A DNA stretch of 64,000 nt, taken from positions 2,976,001 through 3,040,000 of the forward strand of contig OZ245886.1 in assembly GCA_965229525.1 (NCBI GenBank), given 5' to 3'. Made by a program: the position numbers and the translations under genes. The DNA is from HXMU1420-13 sp965229525 (GTDB lineage Bacteria; Bacteroidota; Rhodothermia; Balneolales; Balneolaceae). Shown here piece after piece: positions 34,119 through 44,485 of this stretch. The notes below the pieces were generated by a model. It saw nothing but the letters and a program-made list of their open reading frames with translations, was not told where the DNA came from and did not search any database. Position 1 is the stretch's first letter. Every line of letters begins with the position of its first letter.

Positions 34119-35093
34119 TTAGAAAACGAAATCTCCAACGGCTGCCTCACAGCCTTCCCAGTTTATACGGATATTTTCTGGACTGCTCAGGTAGTCTTCA
34201 GGAGTAAGTTTACCTGGGAAGCCTTTCCATTGTTCTGGGCCGTAGAAATCGCCCGTTTGTGCTTCTGGGTCTGTACAGCAACGGATTATTCCTGTAGCTC
34301 CATCCTCGGCAGACTGCGCCATTTGCATAAATTCTGTGCCTCCTTGCATACCGCCGGCAGCAGCTGTTGTAACTTGCAGCTGAGTTGCGGCAAGACCCGG
34401 GTGAGCTACCAAAACCTTTACATTATCAATTCCATGCGCTTTTAACTTTTCAATCATTCCATAAGTAAAAGCACAATTGGCAAGCTTAGTTTGATGATAT
34501 CTCATCCATCTTGGACCAGCAAAACTATTGTTTTCCTCTTCGGTACCATCGCCTCCTAAATTGCCACCATTTTTACCAAAGTATTGCTCTTCCAGTGGGG
34601 GGCCTAAACGCGCCATAGAGGAATGATTTACGACTCGACCATCCTGACTTTTTTTGATAAGTTGAAATAATCCATTTGTAAGCAAAAAGTGGGAAATACA
34701 ATTGGTCTGCATCTGTATGTCGTACCCATCTTTTGTTGCAATATCGGGCATTGCCATTACACCGGCATTATTACACAGCACGTCAATTTTTTCATAGTTA
34801 GCTGTAATTTCGTCAATTGCTTTCCGAACACTATCAAAATCTTGAAGATCACATTCCACAGCTACAAATTTTGCACCAGGAACCTCATGTTGAAGTGAAG
34901 ATAGGGCAGAGGTTGACCGTTCGCTTTTTCTGTTTAATAATAGTACTTCAGCACCAAGTTTTGCCATTTCTCTGGCACAGATATACCCGGTTCCGCTGGT
35001 AGTACCGGTTATTGCCACCACTTTACCAGTCATATCCTGGCTGTGTTTTTCTATTACAGTATCAAGATGAAGTGTTTTTATAGTATCAGACAT
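34119..35093 (-). CDS. Short-chain dehydrogenase/reductase
   Basis: 324 residues. Rossmann NAD(P) motif TGTTSGTG (29-36), NNAG (about 106-109), catalytic Ser in NHSSMARLG and YHQTK (about 192-196). The length and the insert around 160-185 are like the protochlorophyllide-reductase/retinol-dehydrogenase branch of SDRs. Substrate unknown. Monocistronic. Confidence 0.85.
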   Translation of the reverse strand: MSDTIKTLHLDTVIEKHSQDMTGKVVAITGTTSGTGYICAREMAKLGAEVLLLNRKSERSTSALSSLQHEVPGAKFVAVECDLQDFDSVRKAIDEITANYEKIDVLCNNAGVMAMPDIATKDGYDIQMQTNCISHFLLTNGLFQLIKKSQDGRVVNHSSMARLGPPLEEQYFGKNGGNLGGDGTEEENNSFAGPRWMRYHQTKLANCAFTYGMIEKLKAHGIDNVKVLVAHPGLAATQLQVTTAAAGGMQGGTEFMQMAQSAEDGATGIIRCCTDPEAQTGDFYGPEQWKGFPGKLTPEDYLSSPENIRINWEGCEAAVGDFVF

Positions 35094-35154
35094 GATGGAA
35101 TTGGTTGGTGTTTATATAAAGTGAATCTGATTGAAAATTCTGGCTTACAAAACT

Positions 35155-36381
35155 TTAAAAAAGAGCACTAAGTTGAATTGCAAGTACATTGTCATCGAAA
35201 TCGAACCCATTGTCATCAGAAATTAAATAAGAAGCTTTTAGCATGATATTTCTATCCAATGCATATCCGGCAACAAGCTCAAGTCGCGTTCGGGTATAGG
35301 TCCAGTCACGGGTATTTTGATTGATTTTACTGCCATTTGCATCTCGTTCATAGAGTTCAAGTTCGCCTTCATCCATATACTCATAGCGAGCAGCAAGGTG
35401 GGCACCAACTATGAATGGCAAATCATATATAAATTCCCCAGCAAAATGATTGATGGTAACCTTACCCTGCCGAGGTGAAGCAGCAGTCGAAGTCGTTGAA
35501 TTGTAGTATGGGGCTTTCCAAAAACTTTGATTCCATTCCAGATTCAACGTGTAGTATTGATAATTGAAGGATAAATCTGCCCCGGTTAATTCCTGTTTAT
35601 ACGATGAGATATCATAAATCAGCAGAGAATCGTTTTCTGCTGTTTGTTGAAGGAAGGTTCCATTACTGGCAGAAAGCCCAAGTTTAGCCCAGATAACGGG
35701 CAGAAATTCAACTCTGGCAATTAAAGCCGGCGAATCCTCAGCAAAATCAAGATGGCTTGAAGCCGGTGCAGTTGTAGCTGCTAATTGAACGTTAAGCCAC
35801 CGAGAATCACCAAAAGATTGGGTTAATAGAATTCCCTGTGTGTACATTCGTTGGTACACCATGGTTGTTCCGAATTCACCTTCGCCATAATCTTCTGCAA
35901 AGGATGCCGGATTGGGATTCTTATTACCTATGAATCCGAATTTTTTACTTAATGGTAAACCAGAAGCGTGCGAAAGGGGTAAATGAACAAAAGGATTTTC
36001 TGACGATAAAAAACGCGAAGCATACGACCCATAAGGAGTTACAAATCTACCGGCCGTCACCAGAAAATTGGAATCAAATTCTGGGGTCCAATTTATATTG
36101 AATACTGAGAAAAAAGGAGAACTTAGCTTTTTTCCGGTATAGTGATCGGATTGCAAAACAGCGTTTACGAACCAGTTTTCATTAATATCACTAAAAAAGA
36201 AAAGTCTGAGATTTGGGGTATAGACTGTTAATTTTGATCCGGGTGTTTGATTGATATAAGGGGATGAATCGTCGCCAGCCATTCTAATTTCAAAATCAGC
36301 TAGCCCCGAAACACTTATCTGTGCCAGGCTTATCGTAGGGATAAGACATGAAAATAGTACGATAAATGTGATTCTCTTCAT
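35155..36381 (-). CDS. Porin-like outer-membrane beta-barrel protein
   Basis: 408 residues with a signal peptide (1-20, PTISLAQ) and long amphipathic strands rich in Tyr, Trp and Asn, ending LAIQLSALF with a terminal Phe, as for outer-membrane barrels. It is the last gene of a three-gene operon with a cyclase (1 bp upstream) and a cupredoxin-like protein. It may deliver or bind the signal sensed by the cyclase (inference). Confidence 0.75.
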   Translation of the reverse strand: MKRITFIVLFSCLIPTISLAQISVSGLADFEIRMAGDDSSPYINQTPGSKLTVYTPNLRLFFFSDINENWFVNAVLQSDHYTGKKLSSPFFSVFNINWTPEFDSNFLVTAGRFVTPYGSYASRFLSSENPFVHLPLSHASGLPLSKKFGFIGNKNPNPASFAEDYGEGEFGTTMVYQRMYTQGILLTQSFGDSRWLNVQLAATTAPASSHLDFAEDSPALIARVEFLPVIWAKLGLSASNGTFLQQTAENDSLLIYDISSYKQELTGADLSFNYQYYTLNLEWNQSFWKAPYYNSTTSTAASPRQGKVTINHFAGEFIYDLPFIVGAHLAARYEYMDEGELELYERDANGSKINQNTRDWTYTRTRLELVAGYALDRNIMLKASYLISDDNGFDFDDNVLAIQLSALF

Positions 36382-36382
36382 A

Positions 36383-38170
36383 TTAGTTTTCCTGTTTTTT
36401 ATTCACAGTAGGAAGCTCGTTCCAGTTTATCTCATAAATTTTTACTGGTTGCGAGACTCCCTTAACATGAATAGGGGCAAGTTCGTTGGCTGCAATTTTA
36501 CGCTCTAAATTCATATACACAGAATTCGAAACCAGAATTTGATGTTTATCTGCGGCTGAACACAATCGCGCACCTAAATTTACTGTACTTCCTAAAACGG
36601 TGTAATCCATTCTGTTTTCGCTTCCCATGGCCCCCATTACTACTTCGCCGCAGTTTATTCCAATGCCTACAGCTAACTCTTTTTGGCCCACATTTAACAT
36701 CGAAGGTAGTTTTTGTTGAATTTCTATGGCGGCCTGCACTGCAATTTGATCTTTCTTTGGACCATTGAATACGGCAACGAGTTCATCGCCAACAAACTTA
36801 TCCACGTCTCCACCAAGCTTTTGAACAATATCTGCCTGAAAACTTAGAAGATTATTCAACATATCAATTACTTGTTCGGGTGTATTTTTCTCACTCCAGG
36901 AGGTAAATCCACGAATGTCAGAAAAGAACACGGTGATATTTCTTCGCTCTCCACCGGGTTCTATTCGTGTTAGGTCTTTTTTAATCGCATCTAAAGTTGC
37001 AGATGAAACAAATTTGAGCATGAGAAGGCGTTCTTGAAGATTTTCGACCAGGTGATTGAAAGCACCGGTTAATTGTCCAATTTCATCATTCGTGGTTACA
37101 GGAACCGACTCACTGAAATCTTCATTTTCGACTCGTTGTACGCCATCAACTAACAGATCGATAGGGTGGGTTATCCTCTTTGTAAGAAATATGCTAATAA
37201 GAATGGATGCTATAATTGCGAAGAAACCAATTACAAAAATAAGTAGCTGTAAATTTTGTAATGGTCCCAGGGCAACATTCAATGATTTTGCAACGCCGTA
37301 ATATCCTTTTATCCCATCAAAGCCCTGATAATTTTCAAACATTGGGGCAAGATAAATCAGCCAGGTTTCATCATTCAGCGTGATTTCCGAAGTTGAAGAT
37401 TGGTTTGAAGTGAGTACATCATAGCTTGCCTCAAACATACTTTGGCTGACTATATTCTGATCATTTAACGAAAGGTTTTCGAATGATTCAGCAATAATTC
37501 TATCGTTCACGAAGAAAATCACTTCCATCCCGATATCATCAGAAAGCTGATTGGCCTCCTGATGTCGGATGGGTAACCCGTAGCTTAACGTTCCAAGTAG
37601 ATTAAATCCTACGAAAACAGGAACCGTGATTACGTTAAAATATCTGTTCCCTTCTTCCCAAATGTAGGATTGTTCAGGCATGAATCCGTTTAATGCCTCA
37701 TTTACCCCATCTCGATCGGCTATCGAAAAAGTTGGTAAACTGGATGTTGATAATTGACCAAGCGGAAATCCCTGGCTGTCCGTTATCAGAAGAATACCTG
37801 AAGAATCCGGATTTGAATAGTACGATTCTGGAATTAATGAATCTGGAATTATCGGATCGAAATCTAATAACCAGACAATTTCTTCGCGAATTTTCTGATT
37901 AACTGTGGTTGTGTCGCCGGTATTAATGGCAGCCCTTAGACCTGGATTATCAGCCAGCAGTATCGCAGTTTGGCGCAATTGTCGAAATCGTATATCCTGG
38001 ATACGTTCAAAAACCCGACCTGCTTCTACAAAATTTTGGTCGATATCTGTTCGTATTCGATTTTCAACTAATTGTCCTAAACTAATAAGAAGACTTACAA
38101 CAATTATCAGAACCAGACCCACAAATCCTGATAGTAATTTCCACCTAAGACTATGGAATTCTATTTTCAT
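36383..38170 (-). CDS. Membrane adenylate/guanylate cyclase with extracytoplasmic sensor and HAMP
   Basis: 595 residues: membrane helix (12-32), large periplasmic sensor (about 33-305, double-Cache-like), second helix (about 308-330, LLIFVIGFFAIIASILISIFL), HAMP (about 332-385, ITHPIDLLVDGVQRVE), short coil, then a class III cyclase (about 400-580). All key residues are visible: FFSDIRGFT, DKFVGDELVAVF, DYTVLGSTVNLGARL with the Asn and Arg that its counterpart at the window start partly lacks. Product is probably cAMP. Tightly spaced operon with its two neighbours. Confidence 0.9.
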   Translation of the reverse strand: MKIEFHSLRWKLLSGFVGLVLIIVVSLLISLGQLVENRIRTDIDQNFVEAGRVFERIQDIRFRQLRQTAILLADNPGLRAAINTGDTTTVNQKIREEIVWLLDFDPIIPDSLIPESYYSNPDSSGILLITDSQGFPLGQLSTSSLPTFSIADRDGVNEALNGFMPEQSYIWEEGNRYFNVITVPVFVGFNLLGTLSYGLPIRHQEANQLSDDIGMEVIFFVNDRIIAESFENLSLNDQNIVSQSMFEASYDVLTSNQSSTSEITLNDETWLIYLAPMFENYQGFDGIKGYYGVAKSLNVALGPLQNLQLLIFVIGFFAIIASILISIFLTKRITHPIDLLVDGVQRVENEDFSESVPVTTNDEIGQLTGAFNHLVENLQERLLMLKFVSSATLDAIKKDLTRIEPGGERRNITVFFSDIRGFTSWSEKNTPEQVIDMLNNLLSFQADIVQKLGGDVDKFVGDELVAVFNGPKKDQIAVQAAIEIQQKLPSMLNVGQKELAVGIGINCGEVVMGAMGSENRMDYTVLGSTVNLGARLCSAADKHQILVSNSVYMNLERKIAANELAPIHVKGVSQPVKIYEINWNELPTVNKKQEN

Positions 38171-38172
38171 GA

Positions 38173-38871
38173 TTAAGGATTCAACGTGATCGTACCTACC
38201 TGGGCAGTTTCACCTTCGATAACCTGCACAGATTCCTGCATTTCCCCATAGCCCATGGCAACTAAGGTGAGTGTGTAATTGCCTTCAGGAATATCATCAA
38301 AACTAAAATTTTGGCCATTCGCTACTTTTTGCCAGGTAATAGTATTTTCGGGTACTACATAGATAATCGCTTGCATATTCGAATGAATGTCACAAAATAC
38401 ATCCACCATTCCTGGTTTATCGAAAGTAACATCGTAATGTTCTCCTTTTGGTCTTCGTCCTACATCAAATTTATGGGGACTGGTAAGACTGAATACATTA
38501 TGATAGACTGGATCTGAATTTAGAATTCGAACCGTTTGATCCTTACTAACAGGCAAAATATTGGGCACAAACTTTCTGTCTTTTTGATTTAGAAACACAA
38601 TTAGTTCATTGGTAGAAGATTGTGAATCCATATTGCTTAGAATTACTAAAACAGAATCTGATGAGGCACTTGATTGAACAGATCTGGTAGGGCGGCCATA
38701 TAATCCTCCTCCCGGTCGCTGACCACGAGAACGGGTGGCTAATTCTACCGTTCCTTCAATACTGCCGGTTTGTTCACTTTCCGATACGACGGAAGTTGAT
38801 TCCGAGTCTATCCGTTCCGCATCTGTGACACTAAATACGAATAGAATTAACAATAATAGTGTGGCTTTCAT
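38173..38871 (-). CDS. Secreted cupredoxin-like ('methylamine utilization protein'-like) domain protein
   Basis: 232 residues with a signal peptide (1-18), a Ser/Arg-rich stretch and a cupredoxin-like domain (about 85-180). Copper ligands of type 1 are suggested by His in VYHNVF and by C, H and M in FCDIHSNMQA. A short beta domain (about 190-230, FDDIPEGNYTLTLVAMGYGE) is of the carboxypeptidase-regulatory type. The first gene of the trio with the cyclase and porin, so it may be the ligand-binding partner (inference). Confidence 0.78.
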   Translation of the reverse strand: MKATLLLLILFVFSVTDAERIDSESTSVVSESEQTGSIEGTVELATRSRGQRPGGGLYGRPTRSVQSSASSDSVLVILSNMDSQSSTNELIVFLNQKDRKFVPNILPVSKDQTVRILNSDPVYHNVFSLTSPHKFDVGRRPKGEHYDVTFDKPGMVDVFCDIHSNMQAIIYVVPENTITWQKVANGQNFSFDDIPEGNYTLTLVAMGYGEMQESVQVIEGETAQVGTITLNP

Positions 38872-38961
38872 CGATGTTGTTTTTAACGAATTAAGAGATA
38901 ATAGTTCTAAACAGCAAGATAACAGAACATAGTATATAACTATATGAATGACCTACAATGT

Positions 38962-39165
38962 TTACTCTTTTGTTATCATTCGTTTAGCTAAGCCTACAAA
39001 TTCATACCCTCGTTGAACTTCACGAAAATCAATAGTTACAATTTCCCAACCCTCTCTTCCAATTTTTGCAAAATACATGTCAATAATATCCTTCTCTTTG
39101 CCTTTGAATTTACCTCCTCCAGGCAATTCTCTGGAATCTAGAATAAGGTATTCCCATTTATTCAT
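38962..39165 (-). CDS. DUF4177-like small protein
   Basis: 67 residues with the pattern WEYLILDS ... IGREGWEIVTIDF ... YEFVGLAKR, matching the small DUF4177 fold (WEY, GWE and FKR-type anchors). Function unknown; cytoplasmic. It stands alone 21 bp before the GH81 gene's end-on neighbour. Confidence 0.65.
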   Translation of the reverse strand: MNKWEYLILDSRELPGGGKFKGKEKDIIDMYFAKIGREGWEIVTIDFREVQRGYEFVGLAKRMITKE

Positions 39166-39186
39166 GTTTTTACCGTTAACTATTGA

Positions 39187-42100
39187 TTATTTAATGAGCA
39201 GCATTTGTTTGGTAGTAACTACATCACCGGCTTGCAGTTGATAATAGTAGACTCCTGAAGCAACACTTGCCGCATCCCATTGTACAGTGTAGGTACCTGG
39301 TGACAGTCTGGAATCAATAATTGTGTTAACTAGCTGACCTATTGAATTGTATATCAGTAATCTAACATCAGAAGTGTTAGGTACACTAAATTCAATGTTA
39401 GTTGATGGGTTAAATGGGTTTGGGTAATTTTGTTGAAGTCGGATTTCATTGGGTAAATCCAAATCATTCTTATCCTCAGAATTTGTTGCATCCCCAATAT
39501 AGAAGTACAAATTATCTATGTAGAAATTATCTATTCCTGCTCTGGAGACAAACAGAAGTTGAGATAGATGTGCTTTCGTGGTCATTTTCTCGAAATCTGA
39601 TATTGGAATATCAAATCTTATCCATTGTTTACTTGTAAAACCTGGTGTATTCGTAACATCAAACTGTAGTTCATCTTCTACATCATCACCGCCAGAAAAC
39701 GCACCATTTGCGCCAAAATCGACAAGTTTAACCCGGAAATGGGTGGTACTATCAACGGGATCTGGGGTCCACATATCAAAATGAAGATGTGTTAGATTTG
39801 TCCCATCCACCTGGTCTTTTTTCCAAAATTCGATACCAACAAAATTTACATCGGAATAGAAAAGGGCGTCATTTCCCATAATCTCTACTTCTTCGAAATC
39901 AGCTTGATCCCATGGTGCTGACCAGGTATCAACCACAATATTATCATAGTTGTTACTGAACAAGGAAACTACTTTTGTTGAATCATGAACTGGCTTGGGA
40001 GCGGCAGTTAAATCAGGTGGTTTCGCGAAGTAAATATTATCTAGAAATACAGTTCCATCTCCATCGAATTTCAACTGAATTATTTCGGAAAGGTCCACTT
40101 CAGGAGTATACTCAGCTAATGGAATCTCCACAGTTTGCCACTTATTAAGTGCTACATTAATATCAGCAGCAGTTTCAGCTGGACCTGGACTAATCAAAGA
40201 AAGTTGTAAAAAAGTTGAGTTATTTGTCCAATAATCAAAGCGAATCCATTCCATTTCAGTTACATCAATGGGTTCTGCCAGTTGGGTTCCCTGATAATTT
40301 AGATTTGAATATTTCAGGGTGTTATTGCCATCAATATCAACAAAAGAAACCTCGGTCTCTTGATTCCAATTCGGGTTGAAATCTGTATTCGGTAGATTAT
40401 CATAAGAATCACTAAACACAGAGATGACATCTTCAGAATCGAGAAGGGGTATTGGAGCTCCTACCGTTGGTCCAATTTCAACCACTGTTTCTCCACTAAA
40501 AAAGATATTGTCAATATATACTGTTCCATTTCCAGTGAAGAAGAATTTTGATAGGTTATTTAAATCAAGAGAGTCTGATAAAGATGCTAGTGGTATTTCA
40601 ATACTTTGCCAGGCATCAGTAGTGATGTTAAAATGATAAGTTGATTCCGATAGATTACTGCCTATCAAGGTTAGTTGAAAAATTGTAGCATCACTTGTAT
40701 AGAAATCAATATGGAACGTATCTCTGGAAGCAACATTAATTGCATTTTCCAATACAATACTCTGGAAGTCCAGGGAATCATATTTCAACGTATTATTTCC
40801 ATTAATTACCTCAAGAGATACAATCGTATTTTGTCCTTCCTGAGGATTGAAATTTGATTCGACAAAACTTGAATAACTGTCGCTGAAAATGGATATAACT
40901 TTATCAGATTCCTGAGTTGGTTCAGGTGCAGCTGGGATAGTTTCTTCCATTTCTGCGGTTTGATGCGTAAGCATTGTGTTTGCAGGAATACTCATGCTAA
41001 AACCATCAGAAAATGTGACAAGTCTCTCGGTGGAACCAGCGTTGTAGGCGTTGTAGGTAGTGTCATTATCAGCATTTACAAATACGGCATAAGTAGGGAT
41101 ATCTGCTGTAACTTCGGTGTTATAGTGTCCCATTTCCTGCATATTGTATAACCAATGCATGGTATGCGCTTTCGATTCACCATCAAACTGTTGATAGTCG
41201 GGTTCTGCATTATAGTAGGAGAGTGCAAGATCGGCGTCAGACATTGATAAATATTGCCAGAATACATCATCCCAAAAGATTAAGTCGCCACCACGCTTAT
41301 TAACAGCAAAATTATAATTATCAATAATGTACTCCGGATTCTTTGCCAGATAGAAAGAACCTGCATTTATAGGTAAGAAATTAATTCCATGAATGAATTC
41401 TGGTTCAAAGCCAAACCATGTACCGTAATCACCTCCATCACCAAATACTCTTCCTACTGTTATAAGTTCAAAATCCGATGGGAAAGATTCATTATCCACA
41501 TCAAACCAGTATTGGTCTATGGCTTCGTTTTCGTTGGCATATAAAAATATCCCCAAATCCCTGATATCATTCTGACCTGTAATTTCACCCCATAGAATTG
41601 TGCCTGTGGCAAAATTCATTGATTCAGAACTGGATTCTTGATTATTACCTGGTTTAATACCGTCAAAATCATAATCACCTGAGCCTGAAGCCCAACCATG
41701 TCCCGCATATGGATCAAAATTTCGTAAGTAGGGGAGCATTGTGTCATCACGATCCCAATTATTGGCGTCTCGAATGAGTAGATTTACCATTCCACCCCAA
41801 TTATCCTGAGAAGCCCAGGTACTGTCGTACTGAGCAACTACTGCAGCTGCTTTAATCAAATATCCGTAATGGAAATGGTGATCGTTGATTTGCCTTTCCG
41901 ACCCAAAGCTAGCAGGATATCCAATTACTGTATGCCAGGTGTTGTTGTAGGTAAACTCCCTTTCACCACCCACGGTGAACCAATCTTCCAGAACTCGTTT
42001 TAATTCTGATAAGAAGTAATCTCGTTCGGAAATCGCTCCCAATTGATCGGCAATGTAAACCAACTCACCCGCAACGCCCAGTTGCTTTCCACTATTGTAC

Positions 42101-43227
42101 GTGTCTAAAGCGGTAATTTCGAGTTCCGCAATTTCTTGCACATACTCTAACAATTGAATGCGATCGTATGCACCTAAATCGGGTAGTGATGGTAGTATTC
42201 CAGAGAATCTTGAAGTTGTAGAGAAGGTATTTCCTTGTAACAATTTCATTTCACCGCGAGGGGATGCATATGAATAGCTTGTAAGCGGACTATTTGTATT
42301 TAACCATTGATGGCGATAAAGAGCAGATAGCGTTTGATTGCTGTTACCATCAGATGAATCTCTTAGTACTGTTTCATAATTGAAGGTTGTTCTTACATCT
42401 GAACTAAATTCATCATAATCCCATGATACTTCGCTATTTATTACTTGTGCATAAGCATGAGTCCTAAAATACTCGAGAGTAGAACTAGTAGTATCTGGAA
42501 GAATTGCTATGGATAGAAATCCCTTATTATTCAGTGCAGAAGTAAGTGTTTCTGATCCTGACCAGGTGGAACCTGTTGGAGCAAATAAACCGTAGTGAAC
42601 GCCATCGATAGAAAGCCCCACAACCTCATCAATGTTATGCCAAATATTAAATGTTGAATCTGAAGAAATCTGAACATTTCCGCCCTCAACATCAAAATAC
42701 GTATATGGCAAACCATGGCCTGTTGTAGCAATTAGAGATGCATTATCATACTCAAGTCTTGCTGAAAAAGTCCAATCCCCATAAGATTCCGTAGATGTTC
42801 TGCTAGCTGTCAATCCTGCAATGCCAACTTCTATATTATTTGTTGCATAGTAATAAAAGTAGTCAGATACATTGGAATAGGTATTCATATATCCAATATT
42901 AAATCCGTTTTCGTTAGACTTAATGGTTATTGGATGAGATGGGACGTCATTTAAATGATTGTTTTCACGATAAGGAAAAATCAGATTGCTCCAGAAATCA
43001 TTTGTATTAACAAGTTGGTCGAATTCAGAAGAGATACGAGGAATTGCAGGTTGCCCAGATTGAGTTTGAGGTTCATTTCGGCCGGTAGGTGTTGTAGTAC
43101 TATAGCTGCCCTGTCCAACATTTACAGATTGAGCTATTACCGTATCATTAACTAAAACGAAAAACGTAATTATTAATACTATTTGAAGGGAGGCTGTTCT
43201 CATCATAAATCGCATAATTTTGAACAT
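39187..43227 (-). CDS. GH81 endo-1,3-beta-glucanase with three CBM-like domains and C-terminal sorting/FlgD-like domain
   Basis: 1346 residues: signal peptide (1-32), GH81 catalytic part (about 55-760, with HHFHYGYLIKAAAVVA, NFDPYAGHGWASG and NNQESSSESMNFATGTILWG, the last holding the catalytic Glu region), then three repeated beta-sandwich domains of about 140 residues (about 790-930, 940-1080, 1095-1250) each starting with a phrase like 'SxSYxxxxxxxFNP' and holding 'NTLKYxxLxxQ', probably carbohydrate-binding. The C-terminus (about 1265-1346) has NYPNPFNPSTNIEFSV and ends in QMLLIK, the T9SS type A or FlgD-like cell-surface tail. Target substrate: laminarin or other beta-1,3-glucan. Confidence 0.9.
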   Translation of the reverse strand: MFKIMRFMMRTASLQIVLIITFFVLVNDTVIAQSVNVGQGSYSTTTPTGRNEPQTQSGQPAIPRISSEFDQLVNTNDFWSNLIFPYRENNHLNDVPSHPITIKSNENGFNIGYMNTYSNVSDYFYYYATNNIEVGIAGLTASRTSTESYGDWTFSARLEYDNASLIATTGHGLPYTYFDVEGGNVQISSDSTFNIWHNIDEVVGLSIDGVHYGLFAPTGSTWSGSETLTSALNNKGFLSIAILPDTTSSTLEYFRTHAYAQVINSEVSWDYDEFSSDVRTTFNYETVLRDSSDGNSNQTLSALYRHQWLNTNSPLTSYSYASPRGEMKLLQGNTFSTTSRFSGILPSLPDLGAYDRIQLLEYVQEIAELEITALDTYNSGKQLGVAGELVYIADQLGAISERDYFLSELKRVLEDWFTVGGEREFTYNNTWHTVIGYPASFGSERQINDHHFHYGYLIKAAAVVAQYDSTWASQDNWGGMVNLLIRDANNWDRDDTMLPYLRNFDPYAGHGWASGSGDYDFDGIKPGNNQESSSESMNFATGTILWGEITGQNDIRDLGIFLYANENEAIDQYWFDVDNESFPSDFELITVGRVFGDGGDYGTWFGFEPEFIHGINFLPINAGSFYLAKNPEYIIDNYNFAVNKRGGDLIFWDDVFWQYLSMSDADLALSYYNAEPDYQQFDGESKAHTMHWLYNMQEMGHYNTEVTADIPTYAVFVNADNDTTYNAYNAGSTERLVTFSDGFSMSIPANTMLTHQTAEMEETIPAAPEPTQESDKVISIFSDSYSSFVESNFNPQEGQNTIVSLEVINGNNTLKYDSLDFQSIVLENAINVASRDTFHIDFYTSDATIFQLTLIGSNLSESTYHFNITTDAWQSIEIPLASLSDSLDLNNLSKFFFTGNGTVYIDNIFFSGETVVEIGPTVGAPIPLLDSEDVISVFSDSYDNLPNTDFNPNWNQETEVSFVDIDGNNTLKYSNLNYQGTQLAEPIDVTEMEWIRFDYWTNNSTFLQLSLISPGPAETAADINVALNKWQTVEIPLAEYTPEVDLSEIIQLKFDGDGTVFLDNIYFAKPPDLTAAPKPVHDSTKVVSLFSNNYDNIVVDTWSAPWDQADFEEVEIMGNDALFYSDVNFVGIEFWKKDQVDGTNLTHLHFDMWTPDPVDSTTHFRVKLVDFGANGAFSGGDDVEDELQFDVTNTPGFTSKQWIRFDIPISDFEKMTTKAHLSQLLFVSRAGIDNFYIDNLYFYIGDATNSEDKNDLDLPNEIRLQQNYPNPFNPSTNIEFSVPNTSDVRLLIYNSIGQLVNTIIDSRLSPGTYTVQWDAASVASGVYYYQLQAGDVVTTKQMLLIK

Positions 43228-43396
43228 AAAATGTTGATCTAATAAGTCATTTTGGGATGATTGAGATTAAACCTCGAGACAAGTTTTTCTCAATGTTGTC
43301 ATAACCACGGAAGAAACAGAATAAATTCTTTAGCAACAAAAAAAGACCATTCTTGATAGGCTTTTTTTACTTTTAATAAACTGAAAAAACTAAGAG

Positions 43397-43840
43397 TTAT
43401 TCTACTATTTGAAGGATTATCAACTTACCCTCATCAGGGTTTCTCGGAAAAGCGATCAGGTATTCACCATTTGTTTCTTCAATGATCCATCCTGTATTTG
43501 TTAATTGATACCCCGCCGGTGGCTGTATGGCTACAGGTTGTCCAAATTGGCGAACAAACTGGTTTGTTAATCTGGTACGAATTCTATCGGAATTAAGATT
43601 TCCCTTATATACCAACTCGATGGTTGGCTGATCGTTACGATTATTGATCATTGATGGGAAGTTTGGAATAAATGTTTGCTGCGAACGAACTGCAAAAGCG
43701 CCAATTTCATCCCAATACATTTGATTTTCCGTATTAAAAAAAGCCTCGAAGGAAGGAATGTTAAACTCTGCGATTTCAATTTGAGCTTTCAAAACTGTTG
43801 GTGAAAGCAAAACAAGTATGAAGAGGAGTAATTTTTTCAT
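43397..43840 (-). CDS. Small secreted protein of unknown function
   Basis: 147 residues with signal peptide (1-19, PTVLKAQ). The mature part is short, with many strands and no recognised motif. It lies 70 bp downstream of a PepSY protein in the same direction, so may be co-transcribed. The 169 bp between it and the GH81 start hold no gene. Confidence 0.6.
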   Translation of the reverse strand: MKKLLLFILVLLSPTVLKAQIEIAEFNIPSFEAFFNTENQMYWDEIGAFAVRSQQTFIPNFPSMINNRNDQPTIELVYKGNLNSDRIRTRLTNQFVRQFGQPVAIQPPAGYQLTNTGWIIEETNGEYLIAFPRNPDEGKLIILQIVE

Positions 43841-43910
43841 CAGATTATTTTTTGCGAAAATACACCAATTATTGTCTGTAATGCCAGCATATTGATAAGA
43901 TTTTAAAATT

Positions 43911-44471
43911 CTAAAGAGGGTTTTCTTCTTTTATGGAATCTATTTTTATTCGGGCCAGTCGTTTTGTATTCCTTCTTTTATTCAATGCCGGGATGAAGTA
44001 CATATAAATACCTGTTACCCATAAAACCAGAACAATAATACCCGTTGGAAGGAAAATCCAGTACTTGGCTGCATCTGCAAACCAAGAGCCATCATGCATA
44101 GCTTCGATTATATCCGACCGTCGGTATTCTACCTGAAGTATATCCCCGTTGTGAGTATCTATTTGGATTTCCCAGTGATTATTTGCCCGTACTTTTACCA
44201 TACCTTTATCTGGGCGAACATCAAGCCTATCGATATCATCCCAACTCGATATTTGAGCTTCAGGTATTGTTTTTGAAGCCTCAAGAATTTGTTGGAAAGT
44301 GATACTGGGAATTGTTGATATACCTTCCTGTGAAGCAGGTTGAACCCAGGTCACATCCTTTTTAACCTGTAGTAATAATCCTGTGATTAATACAACCAAA
44401 AAGGGTACAGCAATGATTATTGCTCCAATCCGGTGTAATTTTCTAGAATCTCTGCGGGCGTGCCATTTCAT
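43911..44471 (-). CDS. PepSY-associated membrane protein
   Basis: 186 residues: membrane helix (about 14-36), an extracytoplasmic PepSY domain (about 55-120, with DRLDVRPDKGMVKVRANNHWEIQIDTHNGDILQ) and a second helix (about 133-157). RKLHRIGA at the start is a typical PepSY_TM signature. Such proteins go with ferric reductase, siderophore or peptidase systems; the partner is not clear here. Confidence 0.8.
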   Translation of the reverse strand: MKWHARRDSRKLHRIGAIIIAVPFLVVLITGLLLQVKKDVTWVQPASQEGISTIPSITFQQILEASKTIPEAQISSWDDIDRLDVRPDKGMVKVRANNHWEIQIDTHNGDILQVEYRRSDIIEAMHDGSWFADAAKYWIFLPTGIIVLVLWVTGIYMYFIPALNKRRNTKRLARIKIDSIKEENPL

Positions 44472-44485
44472 CCTTTAAAAATAGG

